This document shows, piece after piece, positions 16,600 through 23,723 of a DNA stretch of 40,490 nt. Numbering within the stretch: the stretch's first letter is position 1; each line of letters starts with the position of its first letter. Made by a program: the position numbers and the translations under genes. Source of the stretch: Leyella stercorea (GTDB taxonomy: Bacteria; Bacteroidota; Bacteroidia; Bacteroidales; Bacteroidaceae); assembly GCF_019052365.1 (NCBI RefSeq), contig NZ_JAHQUY010000026.1, positions 1 to 40,490 of the forward strand. Direction: 5' to 3'. The notes below the pieces were generated by a model that was not told the origin of the DNA, did no database searches, and was given only the letters and a program-made list of their open reading frames with translations.

Positions 16600-17637
16600 A
16601 TGAAACAAACAATTTTGGTAACTGGCGGTACGGGCTTTATCGGTTCGCATACAACAGTGGAGCTCATTGAAGCAGGTTACAAGGTAGTAATTGTTGACGA
16701 CCTCTCAAACTCAAAGATCGAGGTTCTTGATGGTATCGAGAAGATTACTGGCGTTCGCCCAGCATTCGAGCAGGTAGACCTTCGCGACAAGGCTGCTACA
16801 GAGGCTGTGTTTGCAAAGTATCCTGACATTCAGGGTATCATCCACTTTGCTGCTTCAAAGGCGGTTGGCGAGAGCGTGCAGAAACCATTGCTCTACTATC
16901 GCAACAATATCGTGTCGCTCTTAAACTTGCTCGAGCTTATGCCAAAGTATGACGTTAAGGGCATCATCTTCTCTTCAAGCTGCACTGTATATGGTCAGCC
17001 GAAGCCAGAAAACCTCCCCGTTACAGAGGATGCTCCTCACCAGAAGGCGACATCTCCTTATGGCAATACAAAGGAAATCAACGAGCAGATTATTGCCGAC
17101 TATATCCACAGCGGTGCCTCTATCAAGAGCATCGTTCTTAGATACTTCAACCCGATTGGTGCTCACCCGTCTGCAGAAATCGGCGAGTTGCCTAACGGCG
17201 TGCCTAACAACCTCATTCCTTTCGTAACACAGACAGCTATCGGCATACGCAAGGAGCTTACTATCTTCGGTAACGACTACAATACTCCTGATGGCACTTG
17301 TATCCGCGACTACATTTATGTAGTAGACCTCGCAAAGGCTCACGTTGCAGCAATGGCTCGCGTGCTCGACAAGGAGACCGAACCGATTGAATACTTCAAT
17401 ATCGGCACTGGCAATGGTAACTCTACACTCGAAATCGTTGAGACATTCGAGAAGGCTACTGGCGTGAAGCTCAACTGGAAGTACGGTCCGCGTCGTGAGG
17501 GCGATATCGAAAAGATCTGGGGCGACTGTTCAAAGGCAAACAAGGTATTGGGTTGGAAGGCTGAGTCTAACCTTGCAGATGTACTCGCTTCTGCTTGGAA
17601 GTGGCAGCTCAAGCTTCGCGAAGACGGCGTAATGTAA
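16600..17637 (+). CDS. galE: UDP-glucose 4-epimerase
   Basis: Interconverts UDP-galactose and UDP-glucose. The 345-aa short-chain dehydrogenase-type protein has the NAD Rossmann motif GGTGFIGSH (residues 8-16), the SSSCTVYGQP segment with the catalytic Ser/Thr, and YGNTK, the YxxxK pair. Later come RYFNPIGAHPSAEIGE and the substrate-side IRDYIYVVDLAKAH. These fit GalE better than dTDP-glucose dehydratase. It is transcribed alone from its own promoter and ends at two tandem hairpins. It complements galM and galK at the left edge and supplies sugar nucleotides for glycan synthesis. Confidence 0.95.
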   Translation: MKQTILVTGGTGFIGSHTTVELIEAGYKVVIVDDLSNSKIEVLDGIEKITGVRPAFEQVDLRDKAATEAVFAKYPDIQGIIHFAASKAVGESVQKPLLYYRNNIVSLLNLLELMPKYDVKGIIFSSSCTVYGQPKPENLPVTEDAPHQKATSPYGNTKEINEQIIADYIHSGASIKSIVLRYFNPIGAHPSAEIGELPNGVPNNLIPFVTQTAIGIRKELTIFGNDYNTPDGTCIRDYIYVVDLAKAHVAAMARVLDKETEPIEYFNIGTGNGNSTLEIVETFEKATGVKLNWKYGPRREGDIEKIWGDCSKANKVLGWKAESNLADVLASAWKWQLKLREDGVM

Positions 17638-17646
17638 TAGGCTTTA

Positions 17647-17725
17647 AGTGGTTGTGGCTTTTTGTCATAACCACTATGACTTATATAAATGAAATAAGGC
17701 TACAGCAGAAAAGCTGTAGCCTTTT
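17647..17725 (+). terminator. Two tandem hairpins after galE
   Basis: The first is AGTGGTTGTG (17647-17656) with CATAACCACT (17666-17675), ten pairs including one G-U. The second is AAGGCTACAGC (17696-17706) with GCTGTAGCCTT (17713-17723), followed by TTTTATTT. The second also suits the convergent minus-strand esterase ending at 17746. Confidence 0.85.
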
Positions 17726-17745
17726 ATTTGTTATTAAAGTAATGC

Positions 17746-18585
17746 TTAATACTCTGATCCTTCGGACTTTATAACACTTGGCCCGTCAATCACTTCAGGG
17801 GTATTGTTTCCACGGTTCACGTCGTCATATACTTTTCGCAAGTCCTCATATCGAATGCTGATGTCGCGGTTTACGGGTCGGTCTTTATCAAGCAGACTAT
17901 GTGAGAAAAGCCACTCGTAGGTCTTACGCAGATAGAACAAACGAGCCGGTGCACCGTGGTTTGCACCCTGCCACCAATCGTATAGCAAACGCGTATCATT
18001 ACCGCTTTCCTTCAGTTTCTCGACAACTACCTTCGACTGCTTTATAGGCACCGCACGGTCTGCTGTGCCATGTATTATCCAGAACGGCAACTTGCCCAAT
18101 CCGCTCACGTCTTTCAAGGACGAACCGCCGCAGAACGCCATTCCTGCTGCTATGCGGTCGGGATACGTTGCACAAACATCCATTGTGCCATATCCGCCCA
18201 AACTCATGCCGAGCACATACACACGGGTTGTGTCACAAGCATAGTTGCGCTTCACCCAATCGAGCACATCCATTATCTTCTTAGGGTTCCAAGCGCCGCC
18301 AGGGTTTTGCGGAACAATAGTCAGCGCTTCAATCTCGCGACCCTTTACGATAGCGTCAAGCGGTCCGTAGCGACGCACACGATTAAGATTTCTGCCACAA
18401 AGGCTCGCTCCGTGGAGGAATATGATCACCGGAGTATGCTCCTGCGAATAGAAGTAGTCGATAGGTGTATACACCCAGAAGTTGTAGCCGTTAGGAATTG
18501 AATCTTTAACCGGTCTGAGGAAGTCGTAAGCCGACATGTGCAATGCCGAGAACGCCAAGAATATAGCAAATAGTATCTTTTTCAT
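17746..18585 (-). CDS. Secreted alpha/beta-hydrolase esterase
   Basis: The 279-aa exported serine hydrolase has the signal peptide MKKILFAIFLAFSALHMSA. The fold is that of prolyl-oligopeptidase/feruloyl-esterase-like proteins: IIFLHGASLCGRNL (oxyanion HG), nucleophile elbow GMSLGGYGTMD with the catalytic Ser in GxSxGG, then FWIIHGTADRAVPIKQS with the acidic residue, and GANHGAP for the likely catalytic His. This set resembles phospholipase/carboxylesterase-type plant-cell-wall esterases found near sugar catabolism in Bacteroidota. Substrate unknown. It stands alone, convergent with galE. Confidence 0.85.
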   Translation of the reverse strand: MKKILFAIFLAFSALHMSAYDFLRPVKDSIPNGYNFWVYTPIDYFYSQEHTPVIIFLHGASLCGRNLNRVRRYGPLDAIVKGREIEALTIVPQNPGGAWNPKKIMDVLDWVKRNYACDTTRVYVLGMSLGGYGTMDVCATYPDRIAAGMAFCGGSSLKDVSGLGKLPFWIIHGTADRAVPIKQSKVVVEKLKESGNDTRLLYDWWQGANHGAPARLFYLRKTYEWLFSHSLLDKDRPVNRDISIRYEDLRKVYDDVNRGNNTPEVIDGPSVIKSEGSEY

Positions 18586-18747
18586 AAATAATGTTCGTAT
18601 TTGGAACGATAAATCTGTGGAAGCGAAATTACCATTTATATTTCTAACAGCGAAATTTAACCAATATCTTTACCACAGATTAATAGGCTTTCACCTTTTT
18701 TAGTAAGCAAATTATGATAATATACCACGTAATAAATAAATAATATG

Positions 18748-18755
18748 TACCTTTG
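18748..18755 (+). promoter_or_regulatory. Predicted -7 box for the rml operon
   Basis: TACCTTTG matches TAnnTTTG exactly, 20 bases before the chosen rmlC start at 18775. An upstream ATG at 18745 overlaps this box, which argues against that longer start. No clear -33 element. Confidence 0.55.
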
Positions 18756-18774
18756 CAAAAACAATAACACCGAT

Positions 18775-19329
18775 ATGGAAGTAATTAAAACCGATATTGA
18801 AGGAGTGGTTATTATTGAACCACGCATTTTCAAGGATGCTCGAGGATATTTCTTCGAGAGTTTTTCACAGCGAGAGTTTGACGAAAAGGTAGGCCACATA
18901 GAGTTTTGTCAGGACAATGAGAGCATGTCGTCGTATGGCGTGATGCGTGGTCTTCATTTCCAGCGCCCGCCATTCACACAGAGTAAGCTCGTAAGATGTG
19001 TGAAAGGTGCCGTTCTTGATGTTGCTGTAGACATAAGAAAAGGTTCGCCAACATACGGCAAGCATGTAGCTGTAGAGTTGACAGAGGACAACCATCGCCA
19101 GTTCTTTATCCCGAAAGGCTTCGCTCACGGTTTTGCAGTGTTGAGCGAAACAGCCGTATTCCAGTATAAATGCGACAATTTCTACCATCCGGAAGCTGAT
19201 GGTGGCATATCTATTCTCGACGAATCGTTAGGCATCGACTGGCGCATACCTACCGACAAGGCTATCTTGAGCGAGAAAGACACTAAGCATGCACTGTTGA
19301 AAGACTTCGATTCTCCGTTTACTTTTTAA
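18775..19329 (+). CDS. rmlC: dTDP-4-dehydrorhamnose 3,5-epimerase
   Basis: Third step of dTDP-L-rhamnose synthesis. The start at 18775 (MEVIKTDIEG, 184 aa) is chosen because the longer ORF from 18745 would begin inside the -7 box. Family motifs include EPRIFKDARGYFFESF, FCQDNESMSSYGVMRGLHFQ (catalytic His in GLHFQ), KLVRCVKGAVLDVAVDIRKGSPTYG, and the FIPKGFAHGFAVLSETAVFQYKCDNFY stretch with the catalytic Asp/Tyr region. It is followed by rmlD after 12 bases and rmlB after that. No rmlA is found beside them. Confidence 0.95.
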   Translation: MEVIKTDIEGVVIIEPRIFKDARGYFFESFSQREFDEKVGHIEFCQDNESMSSYGVMRGLHFQRPPFTQSKLVRCVKGAVLDVAVDIRKGSPTYGKHVAVELTEDNHRQFFIPKGFAHGFAVLSETAVFQYKCDNFYHPEADGGISILDESLGIDWRIPTDKAILSEKDTKHALLKDFDSPFTF

Positions 19330-19341
19330 ATATCTATAACT

Positions 19342-20220
19342 ATGAACATATTAGTAACTGGTGCCAACGGTCAGCTCGGACACGAAATGCAGCGCGTGGC
19401 ACTTGGTAGCAAACACCATTATATATTTACTGATGTAGCTGAGGGCTACGAACAACTCGACATCACCAATATTGACGCCGTACGTGCGATGGTAAAGGAG
19501 CGCAACGTGAATGTTATTGTCAACTGCGCAGCCTACACCAACGTAGACAAAGCAGAAACTGACTACGACTTTGCCAATCTGCTAAACAATACAGCTGCGG
19601 GCAATCTTGCTACAGCCATGAAGGAAGTAGACGGCACGCTTATACACGTGAGCACCGACTATGTATTCCAAGGCGATCGTAATGTGCCGTGCCGTGAGGA
19701 TTGGGAGACAAATCCGCTCGGCGTTTATGGCAAGACAAAGCTCGCAGGCGAGAAGTCGATAGAGGCCACTGGATGCAACCATATCATCATACGTACAGCA
19801 TGGCTCTATTCGCAGTGGGGCAAGAACTTTGTAAAGACGATGCAGATGCTCACCTCTACAAAAGACTCACTCAAGGTCGTATTCGACCAGGTAGGCACCC
19901 CGACATTTGCGGGCGATCTTGCTGACGTTATCTCACATATAATCGAAACAAAACAACTTGACAAGACCGGCATCTATCACTTCTCTAACGAAGGCGTATG
20001 CTCATGGTTCGACTTTGCGAAGGTTATATGCGAACTTTCTGGCAACACTTGCGACATCCAGCCTTGCTACAGCGAGGAGTTCCCGAGTCCGGTAAAGCGT
20101 CCGCACTTCTCTGTGCTCGACAAGTCGAAACTCAAAGCTACATTCGGTGTAAAGGTTCCCTACTGGACCGATTCACTGAAAGTGTGCATCAAGCAGCTTG
20201 CAGAAGCAAACAACAAATAA
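19342..20220 (+). CDS. rmlD: dTDP-4-dehydrorhamnose reductase
   Basis: Final step of dTDP-L-rhamnose synthesis (NAD(P)H-dependent). The 292-aa SDR protein begins with the nucleotide motif GANGQLGHEM (residues 7-16). It contains VNCAAYTNVDKAE (51-63), STDYVFQG and YGKTKLAGE with the YxxxK pair, and RTAWLYS. These are standard RmlD motifs. It lies 12 bases after rmlC and 29 bases before rmlB. It is probably cotranscribed from the rmlC promoter. Confidence 0.95.
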   Translation: MNILVTGANGQLGHEMQRVALGSKHHYIFTDVAEGYEQLDITNIDAVRAMVKERNVNVIVNCAAYTNVDKAETDYDFANLLNNTAAGNLATAMKEVDGTLIHVSTDYVFQGDRNVPCREDWETNPLGVYGKTKLAGEKSIEATGCNHIIIRTAWLYSQWGKNFVKTMQMLTSTKDSLKVVFDQVGTPTFAGDLADVISHIIETKQLDKTGIYHFSNEGVCSWFDFAKVICELSGNTCDIQPCYSEEFPSPVKRPHFSVLDKSKLKATFGVKVPYWTDSLKVCIKQLAEANNK

Positions 20221-20249
20221 GCATATCACACACTAAATTAGTAAATAAT

Positions 20250-21380
20250 ATGAAGAATATCATCATTACTGGCGGTGCCGGTTTTATCGGCTCACATGTT
20301 GTTCGACTTTTTGTCAACAAGTACCCGGAGTATAACATCATAAACCTCGACAAACTCACATATGCTGGCAACCTCGCCAACCTGAAGGACATCGAGGACA
20401 AGGAGAACTACACATTCGTTAAAGGCGACATCTGCGACTTCGAGATGGTTCTCGAGCTCATGAAGAAGCACAAGGTTGACGGCATTATCCACCTCGCTGC
20501 AGAGAGCCACGTAGACCGCTCTATTAAGGATCCGTTCACCTTCGCACGCACTAACGTGATGGGCACATTGTCGTTGCTTCAGGCTGCGAAGATATATTGG
20601 GAGAGCCTTCCAGAGAAGTACGAGGGCAAGCGCTTCTATCACATCTCTACAGATGAAGTTTATGGCGCGCTCGAACTTACAAACCCGGAAGGTATTGAGT
20701 CGCCGTTCACAACAAAAGCATCTTCTGCTCACCACCATGCTTACGGCACAGAGTTCTTCCTTGAGACCACCAAGTATACCCCCCACTCGCCCTACTCTGC
20801 CGCAAAGGCAAGCAGCGACCACTTTGTACGCGCCTTCCACGACACATACGGAATGCCGACCATCGTGACCAACTGCTCCAACAACTATGGCCCGTACCAG
20901 TTCCCGGAGAAGCTCATCCCGCTCTTCATCAACAACATCCGTCATCGCAAGCCGCTGCCGGTATACGGCGAGGGTCTGAACGTACGCGACTGGTTGTACG
21001 TAGAAGACCACGCTCGCGCTATCGACCTTATCTTCCATAAGGGCAAGGTGGCTGACACATATAATATCGGCGGTTTCAACGAGTGGAAGAACATCGACAT
21101 CATCCACGTCCTCATCAACACCGTCGACCGCCTGCTCGGTCGTAAGGAAGGTGAAGACCTCAACCTCATCACTCATGTTACCGACCGTATGGGCCACGAT
21201 ATGCGCTACGCTATCGACTCACGCAAATTGCAGAAGGAACTCGGTTGGGAGCCGAGCCTGCAGTTTGAAGAAGGCATTGAGAAGACTGTGCGCTGGTATC
21301 TTGACAATCAGGAGTGGATGGACAACGTGACGTCTGGCGATTATCAGAACTATTACGAGTCAATGTACAAGAATAGATAA
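20250..21380 (+). CDS. rmlB: dTDP-glucose 4,6-dehydratase
   Basis: Second step of dTDP-L-rhamnose synthesis. Start at 20250 (MKNIIITGGAGFIGSH, 376 aa); the same frame runs back to 19998 inside rmlD but that extension is out of family and overlaps a gene. Motifs: GGAGFIGSH, the AAESHVDRS strand, ISTDEVYG with catalytic Asp-Glu, and YSAAKASSDH with the catalytic Tyr and Lys. Later come NCSNNYGPYQFPEKLIP and RDWLYVEDHARAI. These distinguish it from GalE. It is followed after six bases by the DUF1846 gene. Confidence 0.96.
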   Translation: MKNIIITGGAGFIGSHVVRLFVNKYPEYNIINLDKLTYAGNLANLKDIEDKENYTFVKGDICDFEMVLELMKKHKVDGIIHLAAESHVDRSIKDPFTFARTNVMGTLSLLQAAKIYWESLPEKYEGKRFYHISTDEVYGALELTNPEGIESPFTTKASSAHHHAYGTEFFLETTKYTPHSPYSAAKASSDHFVRAFHDTYGMPTIVTNCSNNYGPYQFPEKLIPLFINNIRHRKPLPVYGEGLNVRDWLYVEDHARAIDLIFHKGKVADTYNIGGFNEWKNIDIIHVLINTVDRLLGRKEGEDLNLITHVTDRMGHDMRYAIDSRKLQKELGWEPSLQFEEGIEKTVRWYLDNQEWMDNVTSGDYQNYYESMYKNR

Positions 21381-21386
21381 GCAATT

Positions 21387-22859
21387 ATGAACATCGGATT
21401 TGATAACGAGAAGTATCAGAACATTCAGTCGGAGCACATCAAGGAGAGAATTTCGCAGTTTGATGGGAAATTGTACCTCGAACTTGGTGGCAAACTTTTC
21501 GACGACCATCATGCAAGCCGCGTGCTGCCGGGTTTTCAGCCCGACAGCAAGTTGCGCATGTTTCAGAAGATAAGTGACAGCATAGAGATAGTGATTGTCA
21601 TTAGTGCTGCCGACATTGAGAAGAACAAGAAACGCGCCGACCTTGGCATCACCTACGACGAGGATGTGCTACGTTTGCGCAGCGAGTTCCAGAACCGTGG
21701 CTTTATGGTCGGTTCGGTTGTCATCACTCATTACAACGGACAGCCCGCCGCAATCGCCTTCAAGCAGCGTCTTGAGCGCAGCAACATCAAGACCTACTGC
21801 CACTACCTCATTGAGGGCTACCCGCATGACGTCAAGCTCATTGCTTCAGACAACGGCTTCGGAAAGAACGACTACGTAAAGACCGAGCGTCCGCTGGTTA
21901 TCGTGACCGCACCGGGCCCGGGCAGCGGCAAGATGGCTGTATGTCTTAGCCAGCTCTATAACGAGAACAAGCACGGCGTAAGAGCGGGCTATGCGAAGTT
22001 TGAGACATTCCCGGTTTGGAACCTTCCGTTGAAGCACCCGGTGAACATCGCATACGAGGCAGCAACGGCAGACCTTAACGACGTCAACATGATTGACCCA
22101 TTCCATCTTGAGGCTTACAACAAGATTGCGGTGAACTATAACCGCGACATCGAGATTTTCCCCGTATTGAACGCTCTCTTCGAAGGCATCTACGGCGAGA
22201 ATCCATACAAGTCGCCGACAGACATGGGCGTGAATATGGTAGGCTTCTGCATCAGCGACGACAAGGTTTGCTGCGAGGCATCGAAGAACGAGATTATCCG
22301 CCGCTACTATGAGGCTACAAATAAGCTGGCTCTCGGCGCATGCAACGAAGGAGAAATCAGCAAGATACAGATGCTGTTCAACCAGGCGAAGATAACAACC
22401 GACTTCCGTCGAACCACCGTTGCAGCACGTGAGTGTCTGGAGCGTACCGGACACACTTCTTCGGCTATCGAGCTTGAGGACGGCACAATCATCACCGGCA
22501 ATTCAAGTCCGCTGTTGGGCTGTAGCGCCGCCCTTCTGCTAAACGTGACGAAGCATCTTGCCGGAATCGACCATACAACAAAGCTCATTCCGCAGTCGAT
22601 GATCGAGCCGATACAGTATACCAAGACCAATTATCTTGGCGGTCACAACCCTCGTCTGCATACCGACGAGGTGCTCGTGGCGCTCTCTGTGCTCTCTGAG
22701 AACGATGAGAACTGCCGCAAGGCATTGGAACAATTGCCTAAGCTACGTGGCTGTCAGGTTCATTGCACGGTTATGCTGAGCGAAGTGGACAGAAAGATAT
22801 TCAAGAAGCTGGGCATAGGTCTCACATGCGAACCGGTTTTGAAGACAAAGACACGTTAG
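21387..22859 (+). CDS. DUF1846 (UPF0371) family protein
   Basis: The 490-aa soluble protein matches the DUF1846 family, whose function is not established. The recognisable segments are the N-terminal IGFDNEKYQNIQSEHIKERI, KLYLELGGKLFDDHHASRVLPGF, and PLVIVTAPGPGSGKMAVCLSQLYNE (about residues 167-191), which looks like a nucleotide-binding loop. TTDFRRTTVAARECLERTGHTSSAIELEDG and SSPLLGCSAALLLNVTKHLAGID lie further on. It starts six bases after rmlB, so it is the last gene of the rml operon here. Whether it acts in rhamnose metabolism is unknown. A perfect 23-bp hairpin terminator follows. Confidence 0.85.
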   Translation: MNIGFDNEKYQNIQSEHIKERISQFDGKLYLELGGKLFDDHHASRVLPGFQPDSKLRMFQKISDSIEIVIVISAADIEKNKKRADLGITYDEDVLRLRSEFQNRGFMVGSVVITHYNGQPAAIAFKQRLERSNIKTYCHYLIEGYPHDVKLIASDNGFGKNDYVKTERPLVIVTAPGPGSGKMAVCLSQLYNENKHGVRAGYAKFETFPVWNLPLKHPVNIAYEAATADLNDVNMIDPFHLEAYNKIAVNYNRDIEIFPVLNALFEGIYGENPYKSPTDMGVNMVGFCISDDKVCCEASKNEIIRRYYEATNKLALGACNEGEISKIQMLFNQAKITTDFRRTTVAARECLERTGHTSSAIELEDGTIITGNSSPLLGCSAALLLNVTKHLAGIDHTTKLIPQSMIEPIQYTKTNYLGGHNPRLHTDEVLVALSVLSENDENCRKALEQLPKLRGCQVHCTVMLSEVDRKIFKKLGIGLTCEPVLKTKTR

Positions 22860-22924
22860 TTTCTGCCGTAAACAAGGCAAAAATGCAAACAAAGACATTG
22901 TGCTACAAGCATATATAATAATGT

Positions 22925-22978
22925 GTATACAAAGAAGGGCTGAATTCTGCACAAGGAATTCAGCCCTTCTTTGTATAC
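22925..22978. terminator. Perfect 23-bp hairpin terminator
   Basis: Arms at 22925-22947 and 22956-22978 pair without mismatch (start GTATACAAAGAAGGGC, end GCCCTTCTTTGTATAC) around the loop TGCACAAG. An A-rich 5' side and T-rich 3' side allow termination in both directions, serving DUF1846 and the convergent minus-strand gene. Confidence 0.85.
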
Positions 22979-23009
22979 TCTCCCTCAGTACCTGTGTTTG
23001 GTACTTGAG

Positions 23010-23097
23010 TTCTCCGATACATGTAATAGCATTACCCGACACCGGTAATAAAGTTACCAGATACAGGTAATCGACTTACCAGATACGGGTAACATAC
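23010..23097. repeat. 22-bp tandem repeats of palindromic units
   Basis: Units start at 23010 (degenerate), 23032, 23054 and 23076, each 22 bp. The core is TTACCAGATACAGGTAAT, an imperfect inverted repeat (TTACC ... GGTAA); the last four bases vary. A further degenerate copy may precede, near 22988. The last unit ends at the stop codon of the minus-strand gene (23097-23099). No spacers, so not a CRISPR. It shares the 22-bp period but not the sequence of the array at 3944. Confidence 0.8.
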
Positions 23098-23522
23098 TAC
23101 TTGCGCGGAACAAGTTTCAGTTCGGTAGGTATCTTCACCCATTTGCGGTTTACAACAATCTTGATGCGACTACCACTCTTTTGCTTAAGCACATACGAAC
23201 CATCTTCAGGGTTGTAGGTAAGAGTGGCGGTGAGATCTTCCGACCCGTAATCGTTGACAATCTCGAGAGTAGCGCTATTCTTGCCGTCAATTTTGGCAGA
23301 CGTGATTAGCCATTTACGTTGGTCGCGCTTGGCTCCGAAGTAGCCGGGTATCTCTCCGAAAAGCTCTTGATCAGGAACGATTACGTTGTTTTCATACAAA
23401 TTTATGTCCATATACACCTTAAATTCATCGTTGTAAATGTACGTATGGAACACTTTGTCGCTCTGCGCTGTAAGTTTAACAGACACAAGGAGCACAAACA
23501 TAAGGACGAATAACTTTTTCAT
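23097..23522 (-). CDS. Small exported protein of unknown function
   Basis: I do not recognise this 141-aa protein. It has a signal peptide (MKKLFVLMFVLLVSVKLTAQ, cleaved before SDK) and a beta-rich mature part: FHTYIYNDEFKVYMDINLYENNVIVPDQELFGEIPGYFGAKRDQRKWLITSAKIDGK. Short alternating strands suggest a small beta-sandwich or lipocalin-like fold, but there is no named match. The sequence is lysine-rich at the C terminus. It sits alone between the 22-bp repeat array (its 3' side) and the glycogen synthase gene (divergent). A candidate -7 box TACTTTTG (minus strand, 23619-23612) lies 90 bases upstream. Confidence 0.75.
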   Translation of the reverse strand: MKKLFVLMFVLLVSVKLTAQSDKVFHTYIYNDEFKVYMDINLYENNVIVPDQELFGEIPGYFGAKRDQRKWLITSAKIDGKNSATLEIVNDYGSEDLTATLTYNPEDGSYVLKQKSGSRIKIVVNRKWVKIPTELKLVPRK

Positions 23523-23571
23523 ATTGTTAATTTGTTTGTTTTAACATTGTGTAAAAATATGAGATTGTAAG

Positions 23572-23613
23572 ATATGTGCTTAACTCTGCGCAATATGTGC
23601 TTAACTCTGCGCA
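23572..23613. repeat. Perfect 21-bp tandem duplication upstream of glgA
   Basis: The 21 bases at 23572-23592 (ATATGTGCTTAACTCTGCGC plus A) are repeated exactly at 23593-23613. The duplication lies in the divergent promoter region; the last bases touch the minus-strand -7 candidate (23612-23619). A possible plus-strand -7 box TATTTTTG (23695-23702) lies further on. Confidence 0.9.
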
Positions 23614-23694
23614 AAAGTATTAAATTTACATCAAGAATACGGCTGTTTTGCAAAACAAGAGAGCCTAAAAATCGTTTTTTTATCTTTAAAATAG

Positions 23695-23702
23695 TATTTT
23701 TG
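23695..23702 (+). promoter_or_regulatory. Predicted -7 box for glgA
   Basis: TATTTTTG matches TAnnTTTG, 22 bases before the ATG at 23724. No good -33 element is seen. This supports the shorter start: the longer frame from 23574 would place the box inside the coding region. Confidence 0.5.
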
Positions 23703-23723
23703 CAAGCGACATTAAACTTTTTT

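Noticed and set aside
19998..20249. Upstream extension of rmlB
   Set aside because: It overlaps rmlD, is not homologous to the family and would precede the Rossmann motif by 84 odd residues.
20292..21197. 301-codon minus-strand frame inside rmlB
   Set aside because: Shadow of a strongly conserved gene with no motif of its own.
23010..23097. Possible CRISPR
   Set aside because: Same reason: direct tandem units with 22-bp period and no spacers.
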